Shown here piece by piece: positions 1 through 7,387 of a stretch of 36,443 nt of DNA. A program made the position numbers and the translations under genes. The notes beneath the pieces were generated by a model. That model was not told the DNA's origin, searched no databases, and was given only the letters and a program-made list of their open reading frames with translations. This DNA is from Actinomycetota bacterium (GTDB taxonomy: Bacteria; Actinomycetota; Acidimicrobiia; Acidimicrobiales; Ilumatobacteraceae): contig JAUSLQ010000266.1 in assembly GCA_030645675.1 (NCBI GenBank), positions 1-36,443 on the forward strand. The letters are read 5' to 3'. Positions within the stretch are counted from its first letter, which is position 1; each line of letters begins with the position of its first letter.

Positions 1-656
1 ACGCCGAGGTCGCGCCGCACCACGCTGAAGCCCCCGTTGTACGAGGCCCGGATGGGTTCGTCGCTGATCGTGGTGCGCAGCGTCGGCAGGTCGTCGAGCG
101 TGATGCCGGCGATGGTGCAGAGCCGGTCCCAGTATGCGTCGAGCTGGTCGTGCGGCCCGGCCGTCGCCGAGCCCTTGGAGTCCACCGGTCGCACGCCCAC
201 GTCGGCGCGCACGAACCTCGGCTCGCCGAGCATCATCATGTCGGTGTCGAGCACGACGAGGTACGGCTGCGGCAGCGTGGCTTCGGCCCACGCGCCGGCG
301 ACGATGCGGTTGATCGTGCCGTACGCGCTGCCGGTGGTGTTCAACGGCAGGTTCACGTGCGTCGCACCCAGCGCAGTCAGTTCGGCTGCCTGTCGGGGCG
401 ACAACGCAAGGTGCGGGCGGGGCGAGACGGCGACGATCGGTGCGTCGCGATAGCGGCCGCCGAACGTGCGGATGCTCTCGCACAACAGGCGGGCCTGCGG
501 CAGCAACTGGTTGGCCTCCACGCAGATGACGAAGGCGATCTCGTCGGCAGCCAGTTCTGTACGAGCCCCGTCGCCGGTGTTCGCGGCTACTGCGGGGTGG
601 CCGAATTCCGCCGCCGTGGCGCCGAGGCCCTGTCTGCTGCGTCGCCCGAACCGCAT
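1..656 (-). CDS. Glycosyltransferase-like protein, GT-A fold (partial, C-terminus outside window)
   Basis: The reverse strand is open from an ATG at 656 to the left edge, giving 218 residues without a stop. An in-frame TAG lies four codons upstream at 668, so 656 is the only good start. Residues 32-46 (TELAADEIAFVICVE) look like the first beta strand of a nucleotide-sugar fold. VVLDTD at about 134-139 gives a DxD-type metal motif, and a later SYNGGFSVVR stretch resembles the acceptor-side loop common in GT-A enzymes. The product would transfer a sugar from a nucleotide donor in the cytoplasm. Donor and acceptor cannot be told. Seen: the open frame and DTD. Inferred: the family. A TAGCAT box six bases before the ATG suggests a leaderless message. 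Confidence 0.6.
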   Translation of the reverse strand, partial: MRFGRRSRQGLGATAAEFGHPAVAANTGDGARTELAADEIAFVICVEANQLLPQARLLCESIRTFGGRYRDAPIVAVSPRPHLALSPRQAAELTALGATHVNLPLNTTGSAYGTINRIVAGAWAEATLPQPYLVVLDTDMMMLGEPRFVRADVGVRPVDSKGSATAGPHDQLDAYWDRLCTIAGITLDDLPTLRTTISDEPIRASYNGGFSVVRRDLG

Positions 657-662
657 CGGGCG

Positions 663-668
663 ATGCTA
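663..668 (-). promoter_or_regulatory. Putative -10 box (TAGCAT) of the glycosyltransferase-like gene
   Basis: Reads TAGCAT on the reverse strand and ends six bases before the ATG at 656, matching the actinobacterial TAnnnT pattern and implying a start of transcription at or next to the start codon. No clear -35 box is seen. Confidence 0.45.
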
Positions 669-781
669 TCCGTGGCGGCCCGGGGCCGGCCGTGGACCCG
701 CGCCGCGACGTCCGCGGCTGGACACCAAATCGCGCCTCCCGACGGACCCCGCACGGAGGCCGCCGGCCCCGACGCGCCGAC

Positions 782-1870
782 CTACACGTTGAAGCGGAAC
801 TCCATCACGTCGCCGTCGAGTGGGTGGTAGTCCTTGCCTTCGATGCGGATCTTGCCCAGCTCCTTCGCCTTGTTCCACGAGCCGATCTCCAGCAGTTCGT
901 CCCAGTGGATGGTCTCGGCCTTGATGAAGCCGCGCTGGAAGTCGGTGTGGATGCGACCCGCGCACTCGGGGGCGCTGGAGCCGGCGTAGAACGTCCACGC
1001 CCGGGTCTCTTTCTCGCCGGTGGTGAAGTACGTGCGCAGCCCCAGCAGGTGGTACGCCGAGCGCACCATGCGGAACAGGGCGCCCTCGCCCAGGCCGAAG
1101 CCTTCCAGCATCTCGGCACGCTCGACGGGGTCGACGATCGTCGCCGCCTCGGCCTCCAGCTGCACGCACATGCCGATGACCTCGACGTTGTCGCCGGCGG
1201 ACGTGAACTCGGCCCGAACGCGGGCCTCGACGTCGGGAATCTTGTCCAGCTCGCTCTCGCCGACGTTGACCACGGCCAGCACCGAACGGTTCGTGAGCAG
1301 GAAGTACGGCTTCAGCGTCTCCTTCCACTCGGGCTTGAGGCCGGCGCGGTACAGCGGAAGGCCCTGGCTGAGCGCGTCGTAGGCGGCCTGCAGCGCTTCC
1401 AGCTCGCCGGCCGCGCCCTTGTCCAGCTTGGCCTGGCGGGTGGCCTGGTTGAGCCGCTTCTCCACGGTCTCCAGGTCGGCGAGGGCCAGCTCGATCTCGA
1501 CTACGCGCAGGTGCTCGATGGGGTCGGACGGGCCGGTGACGTCGTCGTCGACGAACGCCCGCAGCACGAACACGATCGCGTCGACCTCGCGGATGTTGGC
1601 CAGGAACTTGTTGCCCAGACCCTCGCCCTTCGACGCGCCTTCCACCAGGCCACCGATGTCGACCACCTGCACCGATGCGTGCACGAGCACCTTCGTCTTG
1701 CTCATCGCGCCCAGCAGCTCCACCCGGTCGTCGGGCACCTTGGCCACGCCGATGTTGGGGTCTTTGGTGGCGAAGGCATACGGCGCCGCCAGCGCGCCCC
1801 CACCGGTGAGAGCGTTGTACAACGAGCTTTTGCCCGCGTTGGGGAGACCGACCAGGCCGAAGCGTTCCAT
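782..1870 (-). CDS. ychF: Ribosome-binding ATPase YchF (Obg-family P-loop NTPase)
   Basis: 362 residues, the usual YchF length. The G1 loop is GLPNAGKSS near the N-terminus, followed by the G3-like DIGGLVEGASKGEGLGNKFL. The canonical NKxD of GTPases is replaced by NVGE, the hallmark that makes YchF prefer ATP. A coiled-coil insertion sits around residues 120-170, and the C-terminal TGS domain carries the signature TGEKETRAWTF and ends in DVMEFRFNV. YchF binds the 50S subunit and 70S ribosome in the cytoplasm and is linked to stress responses. The P-loop has NAGKSS where NVGKST is commoner, which still satisfies GxxxxGKS. The gene diverges from the LPxTG gene, with a TAGCCT box ten bases before its ATG. 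Confidence 0.97.
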   Translation of the reverse strand: MERFGLVGLPNAGKSSLYNALTGGGALAAPYAFATKDPNIGVAKVPDDRVELLGAMSKTKVLVHASVQVVDIGGLVEGASKGEGLGNKFLANIREVDAIVFVLRAFVDDDVTGPSDPIEHLRVVEIELALADLETVEKRLNQATRQAKLDKGAAGELEALQAAYDALSQGLPLYRAGLKPEWKETLKPYFLLTNRSVLAVVNVGESELDKIPDVEARVRAEFTSAGDNVEVIGMCVQLEAEAATIVDPVERAEMLEGFGLGEGALFRMVRSAYHLLGLRTYFTTGEKETRAWTFYAGSSAPECAGRIHTDFQRGFIKAETIHWDELLEIGSWNKAKELGKIRIEGKDYHPLDGDVMEFRFNV

Positions 1871-1880
1871 AGCGCTGGTG

Positions 1881-1886
1881 AGGCTA
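1881..1886 (-). promoter_or_regulatory. Putative -10 box (TAGCCT) of ychF
   Basis: TAGCCT on the reverse strand, ten bases upstream of the ychF ATG. This leaves room for at most a few bases of leader. Confidence 0.4.
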
Positions 1887-1932
1887 CCGGCGGCGGGGTC
1901 GCGACGAAGTTTGCCGTTCCGGCGATCTCGCC

Positions 1933-3327
1933 GTGCCCAGTACAGGTGTGAAGCGGTTCCACGTCATCCCACTCGCCGTCCTCCTCGCCTGCGTGGCGGC
2001 CATCGCGCTGCTGGTGCCTCTCGCCGTCGCAGGCCCGTTGGGCACCACTCGCCCCCCGAACTGCGTGGCGCACTCCAGTTTCAACGGCGGTGCCAACGTG
2101 CCCGGCGACTACCGCTGTGCCGGCCTCGCGATCGCGTTCCACACGGGCGGGGTGGCTCGTTCGCCCTTCCCCATCTGGGCCGGCCAGTGGCTGTTCACCG
2201 ACCAGCAGGGCCAGTACCGCGTCGGGTACTGCACGTTCAACCGCGGCAACCACCCGACCACCGCCGTGCGTTCGCAGCTGGTCACGCAGGCGCTGCCCAA
2301 CGACCCGGGCGGCGCCCGCAGCGCCTACCTGGCCTGGAAGTATGGCGACACCCACGACAACCTCACGGCGGCGGCGCTGTGGGCCGTGTTCCACTACTAC
2401 GCGCAGGACGCGGCCGGCACGAACCGCGCCTCCAACGGCTACGCGCCGCTGGTACCGAGCCTGGACGGTGTGGCCACCGACAGCGGCCGCGCCGATCTGC
2501 AGACCTTGGCCCTCGAGCTGCACGACGAAGCCAACCGCTACGCCGGCGCCTGGGCGCTGACGATCACCCTCGCGGCTGTGGACACCGCGGAGGGCGACGG
2601 TGGCGCCGAAGGCATCGCCACCGTCACGCTGCGGTCGGGCACCACCCCGGTGCCCGGCCGCTCGGTCACCGTGCTCGTCAGTGGCAGCGACCTCCCGCTC
2701 GCTGCCACCACGGGCGCGGACGGCACAGCTGCGGTGACGGTGCCCCTCCCGTCCGGCACCGTCACCGTGGCAGCCACCACCGAATCCCCCGGCCCAGCGC
2801 TGATCTACCGAGGCGTGCCCGCAGCGCCCGACGCAGACGGCGCGCAGACGCTGCTGACCGGCGGCGTCCCGGTGGTGCTGCAGGCGATCGCCACGCTGGA
2901 AGTGGCGCCACCCACGACGACCGCGCCACCCACGACGACGACCGCGCCACCCACGACGACGGTGCCCGCGACGACGGTGCCGCCGACGACCGTGCAGGAG
3001 ACGACGGTGCCGCCGACGACCGAACCTGCGACGACCGAATCGCCGACGACCGAGGCGCCGACGACCGTGCCGGCCACCGAAGCGCCGACCACCGAAGCGC
3101 CGACCACCGTGCCGGCCGCAGCCGAGTCGACCACCACCACTCCCGTCGACACCACCATCCCGGTGGCCGACACCTTCCCGCCCGAGACGACAGCGCCCTC
3201 ATACCCCCCGCCGCTGCCGCGCACGGGCGGTGCCGGCGACGGAGGGGTCGCCTACCTCGCCACCGCCTTCCTGGTCGGCGGTGTCGGGTTGCTGGGCACC
3301 CTCCGTCGCCGCAGAACCGTGGCGTAG
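1933..3327 (+). CDS. LPxTG-anchored surface protein with thioester-domain-like head and Thr/Pro stalk
   Basis: 464 residues from GTG 1933; GTG 1948 (MKRFHVIP) is equally plausible and neither has a clear ribosome site. A signal peptide spans about residues 1-34. The head (35-215) has YRVGYCTFNRGNHP and TAAALWAVFHYY, which recall actinobacterial thioester (TED) adhesin domains, but the Gln expected to bond the Cys is not evident. An Ig-like or prealbumin-like module covers about 215-325. A TTTAPP/TTxAPT stalk covers about 325-420. The end is LPRTG, a hydrophobic helix and RRRR, a sortase signal. The protein should be linked to the cell wall and project outward; ligand unknown. Its stop codon TAG also forms the first half of the next gene's -10 box. 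Confidence 0.8.
   Translation: MPSTGVKRFHVIPLAVLLACVAAIALLVPLAVAGPLGTTRPPNCVAHSSFNGGANVPGDYRCAGLAIAFHTGGVARSPFPIWAGQWLFTDQQGQYRVGYCTFNRGNHPTTAVRSQLVTQALPNDPGGARSAYLAWKYGDTHDNLTAAALWAVFHYYAQDAAGTNRASNGYAPLVPSLDGVATDSGRADLQTLALELHDEANRYAGAWALTITLAAVDTAEGDGGAEGIATVTLRSGTTPVPGRSVTVLVSGSDLPLAATTGADGTAAVTVPLPSGTVTVAATTESPGPALIYRGVPAAPDADGAQTLLTGGVPVVLQAIATLEVAPPTTTAPPTTTTAPPTTTVPATTVPPTTVQETTVPPTTEPATTESPTTEAPTTVPATEAPTTEAPTTVPAAAESTTTTPVDTTIPVADTFPPETTAPSYPPPLPRTGGAGDGGVAYLATAFLVGGVGLLGTLRRRRTVA
2908..3160 (+). repeat. Low-complexity ACG/ACC/CCG repeat encoding the Thr/Pro stalk
   Basis: Irregular tandem copies of units such as CCGCCACCCACGACGACG and GCGCCGACGACCG encode the Thr/Pro-rich stalk. 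Slippage could vary its length. Confidence 0.7.
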
Positions 3328-3330
3328 ACT
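3325..3330 (+). promoter_or_regulatory. Putative -10 box (TAGACT) overlapping the upstream stop codon
   Basis: The TAG stop of the LPxTG gene is the first three bases of TAGACT, which ends seven bases before GTG 3338. It supports that start and a leaderless transcript. Confidence 0.45.
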
Positions 3331-3337
3331 TCAGCGG

Positions 3338-4345
3338 GTGACGCCCGTTGAAGCCCTCGAGCGTGTGGTCCACTGCCTGGATCGCGCGCACGACACCGGT
3401 TACAAGGCGAAGGCGTTCATCCGTGCGCTCGACGTGGCGCGGGCCCTGCCGCCCACGGAGCTGGCCGAACGCGCCGACGCCGGAACGCTGACCCAGCTGG
3501 ACGGCATCGGCGACAGCTCGGCGAAGGTGATCCAGCAAGCCCTTGCGGGCGGCGACGTCGCCTACTTGTCCGAACTGGAGGCGAAGACGCAGGTGCCCAT
3601 CACACCCGCCGGCGAGGTGTACCGCCAGGCGCTGCTGGGCGACCTGCACATGCACAGCCGCTGGAGCGACGGTGGGGCCACCATCGAGGCGATGGCTCGC
3701 ACGGCCGTTGCTCTCGGCCACGAGTACATGGTGCTCACCGACCACTCGCCGCGGCTCACGGTCGCGCACGGGCTCAGCGAAGAGCGGCTGCACCAGCAGG
3801 TGTCCGATGTCGCCACCCTCAACGGGCAGCTGGCCCCGTTCCGCATCCTCACCGGCATCGAGGTCGACATCCTGGAAGACGGCACGCTCGACCACGGCGA
3901 CGCCGTCCTCTCAGAGCTCGACGTCGTGGTCGCCAGCGTGCACAGCAAGCTGCGCATGGCCGGCAAGGAGATGACCGAGCGCATGGTGCGCGCGGTCGCC
4001 AACCCGCACGTCGACATCCTCGGTCACTGCACGGGCCGGATGATCGGCAAGCGCGACCCGTCGTCGTTCGACCCCGACTACGTGTTCGCCGCCTGCGCCC
4101 AGTTCCACACCGCGGTGGAGATCAACTGCCGCCCCGAGCGGCTCGATCCGCCGCGCCCGTTGCTGCAGTTGGCCATCGACTACGGCTGCTACTTCGCGAT
4201 CAACAGCGACGCACAAGCCACCGGCCAGCTGGAGTGGCAGCCGCACGGCTGCAACCGCGCCGCAGAGGTGGGCGTGCCGCTGGACCGCGTGATCAACGCC
4301 TGGCCGGCCGACCAACTGCTCGCCTGGACCGCCGGCGCGGCGTGA
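3338..4345 (+). CDS. PolX-like HhH plus PHP-domain phosphoesterase without polymerase domain
   Basis: 335 residues. GTG 3338 is chosen because the frame upstream only shadows the LPxTG gene and a TAGACT box sits seven bases before it. Residues 1-75 form a PolX-type helical domain with a helix-hairpin-helix (LDGIGDSSAKVIQQA). The PHP barrel follows: DLHMHSRWSDG (motif I), VLTDHS (II), GIEVDIL (III), VVASVHS (IV) and DILGHCTGRMI. The last motif reads NSDAQ where the family normally has SDAH, so one metal ligand appears replaced by Gln. Relatives remove 3' phosphates or act as 3'-5' exonucleases with trinuclear metal; here the nucleotidyltransferase palm is absent. A DNA end-processing role is inferred. 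Confidence 0.85.
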   Translation: MTPVEALERVVHCLDRAHDTGYKAKAFIRALDVARALPPTELAERADAGTLTQLDGIGDSSAKVIQQALAGGDVAYLSELEAKTQVPITPAGEVYRQALLGDLHMHSRWSDGGATIEAMARTAVALGHEYMVLTDHSPRLTVAHGLSEERLHQQVSDVATLNGQLAPFRILTGIEVDILEDGTLDHGDAVLSELDVVVASVHSKLRMAGKEMTERMVRAVANPHVDILGHCTGRMIGKRDPSSFDPDYVFAACAQFHTAVEINCRPERLDPPRPLLQLAIDYGCYFAINSDAQATGQLEWQPHGCNRAAEVGVPLDRVINAWPADQLLAWTAGAA

Positions 4346-4350
4346 CCCGG

Positions 4351-4402
4351 CGACACGTGAATTCACCGATCCGTACGTAGCCACCAGTGAATGCACGTGT
4401 CG
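4351..4402. terminator. 16-bp inverted repeat just after the PHP gene
   Basis: CGACACGTGAATTCAC at 4351-4366 pairs with GTGAATGCACGTGTCG at 4387-4402, with one mismatch in 16 and a 20-nt loop. It begins six bases after the stop codon. There is no U tract, so it could be a non-canonical terminator or an operator for the bL37 promoter downstream. Confidence 0.5.
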
Positions 4403-4403
4403 A

Positions 4404-4439
4404 GCGGCCGAACGCACGTCTGGGCGGCCGAACGCACGT
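4404..4439. repeat. Two direct 16-bp repeats upstream of the bL37 gene
   Basis: GCGGCCGAACGCACGT occurs at 4404-4419 and 4424-4439 with a 20-bp period, and a partial third copy (GCGGCCC) follows at 4444. The copies sit between the inverted repeat and the bL37 promoter. The two-turn period would place repeats on one DNA face; a binding role is inferred. Confidence 0.5.
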
Positions 4440-4478
4440 GCAGGCGGCCCATGCCTCCGGAATGGTTCGGTGGCGCCG

Positions 4479-4508
4479 TTGGGGCGCCGGGGGGTGGCCC
4501 GATAGGCT
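4479..4508 (+). promoter_or_regulatory. Putative promoter of the bL37-prolyl oligopeptidase operon
   Basis: A weak -35 (TTGGGG, 4479-4484), an 18-bp spacer and a good -10 (TAGGCT, 4503-4508) end eight bases before ATG 4517. Transcription would start at or beside the ATG. Confidence 0.45.
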
Positions 4509-4516
4509 CGAAAGCT

Positions 4517-4603
4517 ATGTCGAAGAAGACCAAGAAGCGCAAGGCGAAGATGCGCCGCAGCAAGGCCAACCACGGCAAGCGCCCCAACATGGGGCGTGGC
4601 TGA
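4517..4603 (+). CDS. Small basic ribosomal protein, bL37 type
   Basis: 28 residues, almost half Lys or Arg, too short for most gene finders. The C-terminal SKANHGKRPN closely matches the NHGKRPN end of actinobacterial bL37, the tiny protein found in mycobacterial 50S subunits near the peptidyl transferase centre; the basic N-terminal half (KKTKKRKAKMRR) also fits. ATG 4517 follows a TAGGCT box by eight bases, so the message is probably leaderless. The gene overlaps the start of the prolyl oligopeptidase gene by eight bases in another frame, so the two are likely translated from one message. The match rests on memory of the mycobacterial protein. Confidence 0.82.
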   Translation: MSKKTKKRKAKMRRSKANHGKRPNMGRG

Positions 4604-6695
4604 CGCACCGCTAGCCCCTGCGCCCGCCTCACGGCGCGGCGCCGAGGCCGACGTCTACCACGGCGTCACGGTGCCAGATCCGTATCGGTGGCTGGAAGAC
4701 GGGGAGTCGTCCGAAGTCGCCGAGTGGGTGGCGTCACACAACTCGAGAACCAGTCGGGCGCTCGCTGCCCGGCCCACCCGTGGCCGGTGGCACGAGCGCC
4801 TTTCCGCGCTCACCGCGCTGCCCACCGTGCTCAGTGCACAGGTGGCCGGCCCGCACCTGTTCGTGCTCGAGCGGCCCGCCGGTGCCGACCAGTTCACGTT
4901 GGTGCTGCGCAGTGCCCTTCATCGCGATGCACCCGTACGCACCCTGCTCGACCCTGCGTTGCTCGCCGCCGACGGGGCGATGGCCATCGACTGGTATCAC
5001 CCGTCGCACGACGGCAGCCACGTGGCGTACGGGCTGAGCGAGGGCGGCACCGAGAACAGCCTGCTGCACGTGCTGCACGTGGCCACCGGCACGGTGCTGG
5101 CCGACCGCATCCCCAACACGCGTGCGGCCAGCGTGGCCTGGCTGCCCGATCACTCGGGCTTCTGGTATGCCGTCTATCCAGAGGGCGACGAGTACCACCG
5201 GCACATCCGCTTCCATGCCCTGGGCACCGACCCGGCCGGCGACCCGGTGGTGTTCGACCGCCTGCCCACCGCCGAGTCGTGGCCCGATGTCAGCGTCAGC
5301 CGCGACGGTCGGCACCTGTTGGTGCACGTGATGGTGAAGTGGACGCAGGTCGACGTGCACCTGCTCGACACGGCTACCGGCCAGTGGGCCACGGTGGTGG
5401 AGGGTGTCGACGCCCAGAGCACCTTCCTCTTCGCCGGCGGCCGGCTGGTGGGCGTCACCACCCGCGACGCGCCCAATGGGCGCGTCGTCGCGGCCGAGCT
5501 GGCGAACCCAGATGAGTGGACCACGCTGGTGCCCGAGCGCCCCGACGCCGTGTTGGGTGGGCACGTGCGCTGTGCCGACGAGCTGCTGGTGGTGGCCAGC
5601 CGCGTGGGTGTCGACCGCGTCGAACGGTATGCCCTGGCAACCGGTGCCGCCACCGGAGTCATCGACCTCGGTGCCGCCAGCGTGACGGTGCTCGACGCCG
5701 ACGGCGGGCGGGCGTTCATCGGGCGCGGTTCGTTCGGCGCTCCGGTGGGCCTGCAGCGATTCGTCGCCGCCGAGCAGGATGTAGGCGAGCCTGAAGGCGC
5801 CGAACGGGAAGGCGGCGCACGGCCCGGCGCTGCCCAGCGACTGCAGCAGTGGACCGACCCGGCCGACTCCGCACTTCTGCCCGACCTCACCGTCACACAG
5901 GTGCAGTACCCGTCGCTCGACGGCACGATGATCCCGATGTTCGTCGCGCACCGCGCCGACATCACCCCGTCGCCCGACACGCCGCTGATCCTCACGGGCT
6001 ACGGCGGGTTCGCCATCACCGAGTCGCCGGTGTGGATGCCCAATCTCGCGGCGTGGTGCGCCGCCGGCGGCGTCTACTGCGTCGCCGGCCTGCGTGGTGG
6101 TTTGGAGCACGGCGAGGCATGGCATCACGCCGGTCGCCGGTCCAACAAGCAGCGCGTGTTCGACGACTTCCACGCCGCCGCCGACTGGCTGGTCGCCGAG
6201 GGCTTCACCAGCCGCGAGCGCCTCGCCCTGCATGGGGGCAGCAACGGCGGCCTGCTGATGGGCGCGGCAGTCACCCAGCGTCCCGACCTGGCGCCCGCGG
6301 TGTGGTGCGCGGTGCCCTTGCTCGACATGGTGCGCTTCCCACGGTTCCTCATCGCCCGCCTCTGGACCGACGAGTACGGCGACCCCGATGTGCCCGAGGA
6401 GTTCGGCTGGCTGCACGCGTACTCGCCGTACCACCACGTGCACGAGGGCCAGGCCTACCCGGCGGTGCTGTTCACCACCGCCGAGGGCGACACCCGCGTC
6501 GACCCGTGCCACGCACGCAAGATGGCCGCCGCGCTCACCGCCGCGTCGGCGAGCCAGGGCGAGCGGCCGATCCTGCTCCTGCAGGCCGGTCGCGCCGGCC
6601 ACGGCGTCGGCAAGCCCGCCGCGATGCGGGTGAACGAGGGCGCCGATGTTCTGGCGTTCTTCTGCTGGCAGCTGGGCGTGGAGACGATGGTGTGA
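4596..6695 (+). CDS. Prolyl oligopeptidase family serine peptidase (S9A)
   Basis: 699 residues from GTG 4596, the standard prolyl oligopeptidase length. The N-terminal segment has the family motif DPYRWLEDGES, and residues about 70-410 form the beta-propeller that gates access. The alpha/beta-hydrolase domain carries Ser549 in GGSNGG, a likely Asp632 in EGDTRVDP and His669 in AGHG. The enzyme cleaves after proline in short peptides and is probably cytoplasmic, as no signal peptide is seen. An acidic Glu/Gly/Ala-rich stretch (about residues 394-412) lies at the junction of the domains. It overlaps bL37 upstream by eight bases and the VOC gene downstream by four, so all three form one operon. 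Confidence 0.93.
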   Translation: MADAPLAPAPASRRGAEADVYHGVTVPDPYRWLEDGESSEVAEWVASHNSRTSRALAARPTRGRWHERLSALTALPTVLSAQVAGPHLFVLERPAGADQFTLVLRSALHRDAPVRTLLDPALLAADGAMAIDWYHPSHDGSHVAYGLSEGGTENSLLHVLHVATGTVLADRIPNTRAASVAWLPDHSGFWYAVYPEGDEYHRHIRFHALGTDPAGDPVVFDRLPTAESWPDVSVSRDGRHLLVHVMVKWTQVDVHLLDTATGQWATVVEGVDAQSTFLFAGGRLVGVTTRDAPNGRVVAAELANPDEWTTLVPERPDAVLGGHVRCADELLVVASRVGVDRVERYALATGAATGVIDLGAASVTVLDADGGRAFIGRGSFGAPVGLQRFVAAEQDVGEPEGAEREGGARPGAAQRLQQWTDPADSALLPDLTVTQVQYPSLDGTMIPMFVAHRADITPSPDTPLILTGYGGFAITESPVWMPNLAAWCAAGGVYCVAGLRGGLEHGEAWHHAGRRSNKQRVFDDFHAAADWLVAEGFTSRERLALHGGSNGGLLMGAAVTQRPDLAPAVWCAVPLLDMVRFPRFLIARLWTDEYGDPDVPEEFGWLHAYSPYHHVHEGQAYPAVLFTTAEGDTRVDPCHARKMAAALTAASASQGERPILLLQAGRAGHGVGKPAAMRVNEGADVLAFFCWQLGVETMV

Positions 6696-7375
6696 CCGCC
6701 GTTGGCGAGCTGGTGGTCGCGTCGGCCATCGAACCGTGGCAGGCGCTGGGCCTGTGCATCGAGGGCGGCGTGGCCCGAATCGGCGGCATCGCCCTGCGCT
6801 TCGTGCCCCCGCCCGCACCCGTCGCCGCACCCGTCGTCGCGCCCGGAGGGGTCGAACCCGTCGCCCCGCCTAGCGCGGTCGTACCGCCGTCAGGCCTGAT
6901 GTCGTGGGGGCTGGTGGGCGCGCCCACCGAGTACACGACGATCGACGGGTTGGCCACCCACCACCTCGAGGCGCCACCGGATGGCCCCGAGAACCATCCT
7001 CTGGGCATCGTCGGCTTCGACCACGTGGTGGTGATGACCTCGTCGTTGGAACGCACGTGCGGGGCCATCGAGGCCGCCACCGGCGAGCCGCTGCGCCGGG
7101 TTCGCGAAGCCGGTGCCGTGCGGCAGGGCTTCCACCGCCTGGGCGAACTGATTGTCGAGGTCGTGGAAAACGCCCTGGTCGCAGGGCCGCACGCGGCGTT
7201 CTGGGGCTTCGTGTGGAACGTGGCCGACGTGCACGACGCCTGCGACCGGCTGGGGCCTGGCCTGATCTCGCTGCCGCGGCCGGCGGTACAAGCCGGCCGG
7301 TTCATCGCCACCGTGCGCCAGGAGGCCGGTCTCGGCATGCCGCTTGCACTGATGACCCCGCCGTCGCGCCACTAG
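6692..7375 (+). CDS. VOC-superfamily (glyoxalase/dioxygenase-fold) protein
   Basis: 227 residues. GTG 6692 overlaps the peptidase stop in the sequence GTGA, a coupling arrangement. An N-terminal extension includes a Pro/Val-rich linker (about residues 33-70). The VOC part starts near residue 108 with GIVGFDHVVVMTSSLERTCGAIE, the first beta-alpha-beta-beta unit with His at the metal position, and continues with FHRLGELIVEVVE carrying a candidate Glu ligand. WGFVWNVADVHDACDRLG is a typical second half. Members bind a divalent metal or act as binding proteins; the reaction here cannot be named. The gene's TAG stop overlaps the -10 box of the next gene. Confidence 0.78.
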   Translation: MTAVGELVVASAIEPWQALGLCIEGGVARIGGIALRFVPPPAPVAAPVVAPGGVEPVAPPSAVVPPSGLMSWGLVGAPTEYTTIDGLATHHLEAPPDGPENHPLGIVGFDHVVVMTSSLERTCGAIEAATGEPLRRVREAGAVRQGFHRLGELIVEVVENALVAGPHAAFWGFVWNVADVHDACDRLGPGLISLPRPAVQAGRFIATVRQEAGLGMPLALMTPPSRH

Positions 7376-7378
7376 AAT
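7373..7378 (+). promoter_or_regulatory. Putative -10 box (TAGAAT) overlapping the VOC stop codon
   Basis: TAGAAT is one base from the TATAAT consensus and ends nine bases before ATG 7388. The first three bases are the VOC gene's stop. No strong -35 is visible. Confidence 0.55.
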
Positions 7379-7387
7379 CGATCTTGT

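Noticed and set aside
37-830. Long plus-strand frames at the left edge
   Set aside because: They are shadows of the glycosyltransferase-like gene, whose reverse frame has the DxD motif and ordered hydrophobic pattern.
2762-3895. Reverse-strand frame rich in Val/Gly or Arg/Ser
   Set aside because: It is the complement of the Thr/Pro stalk and of the PHP gene; the repeat alone keeps it open.
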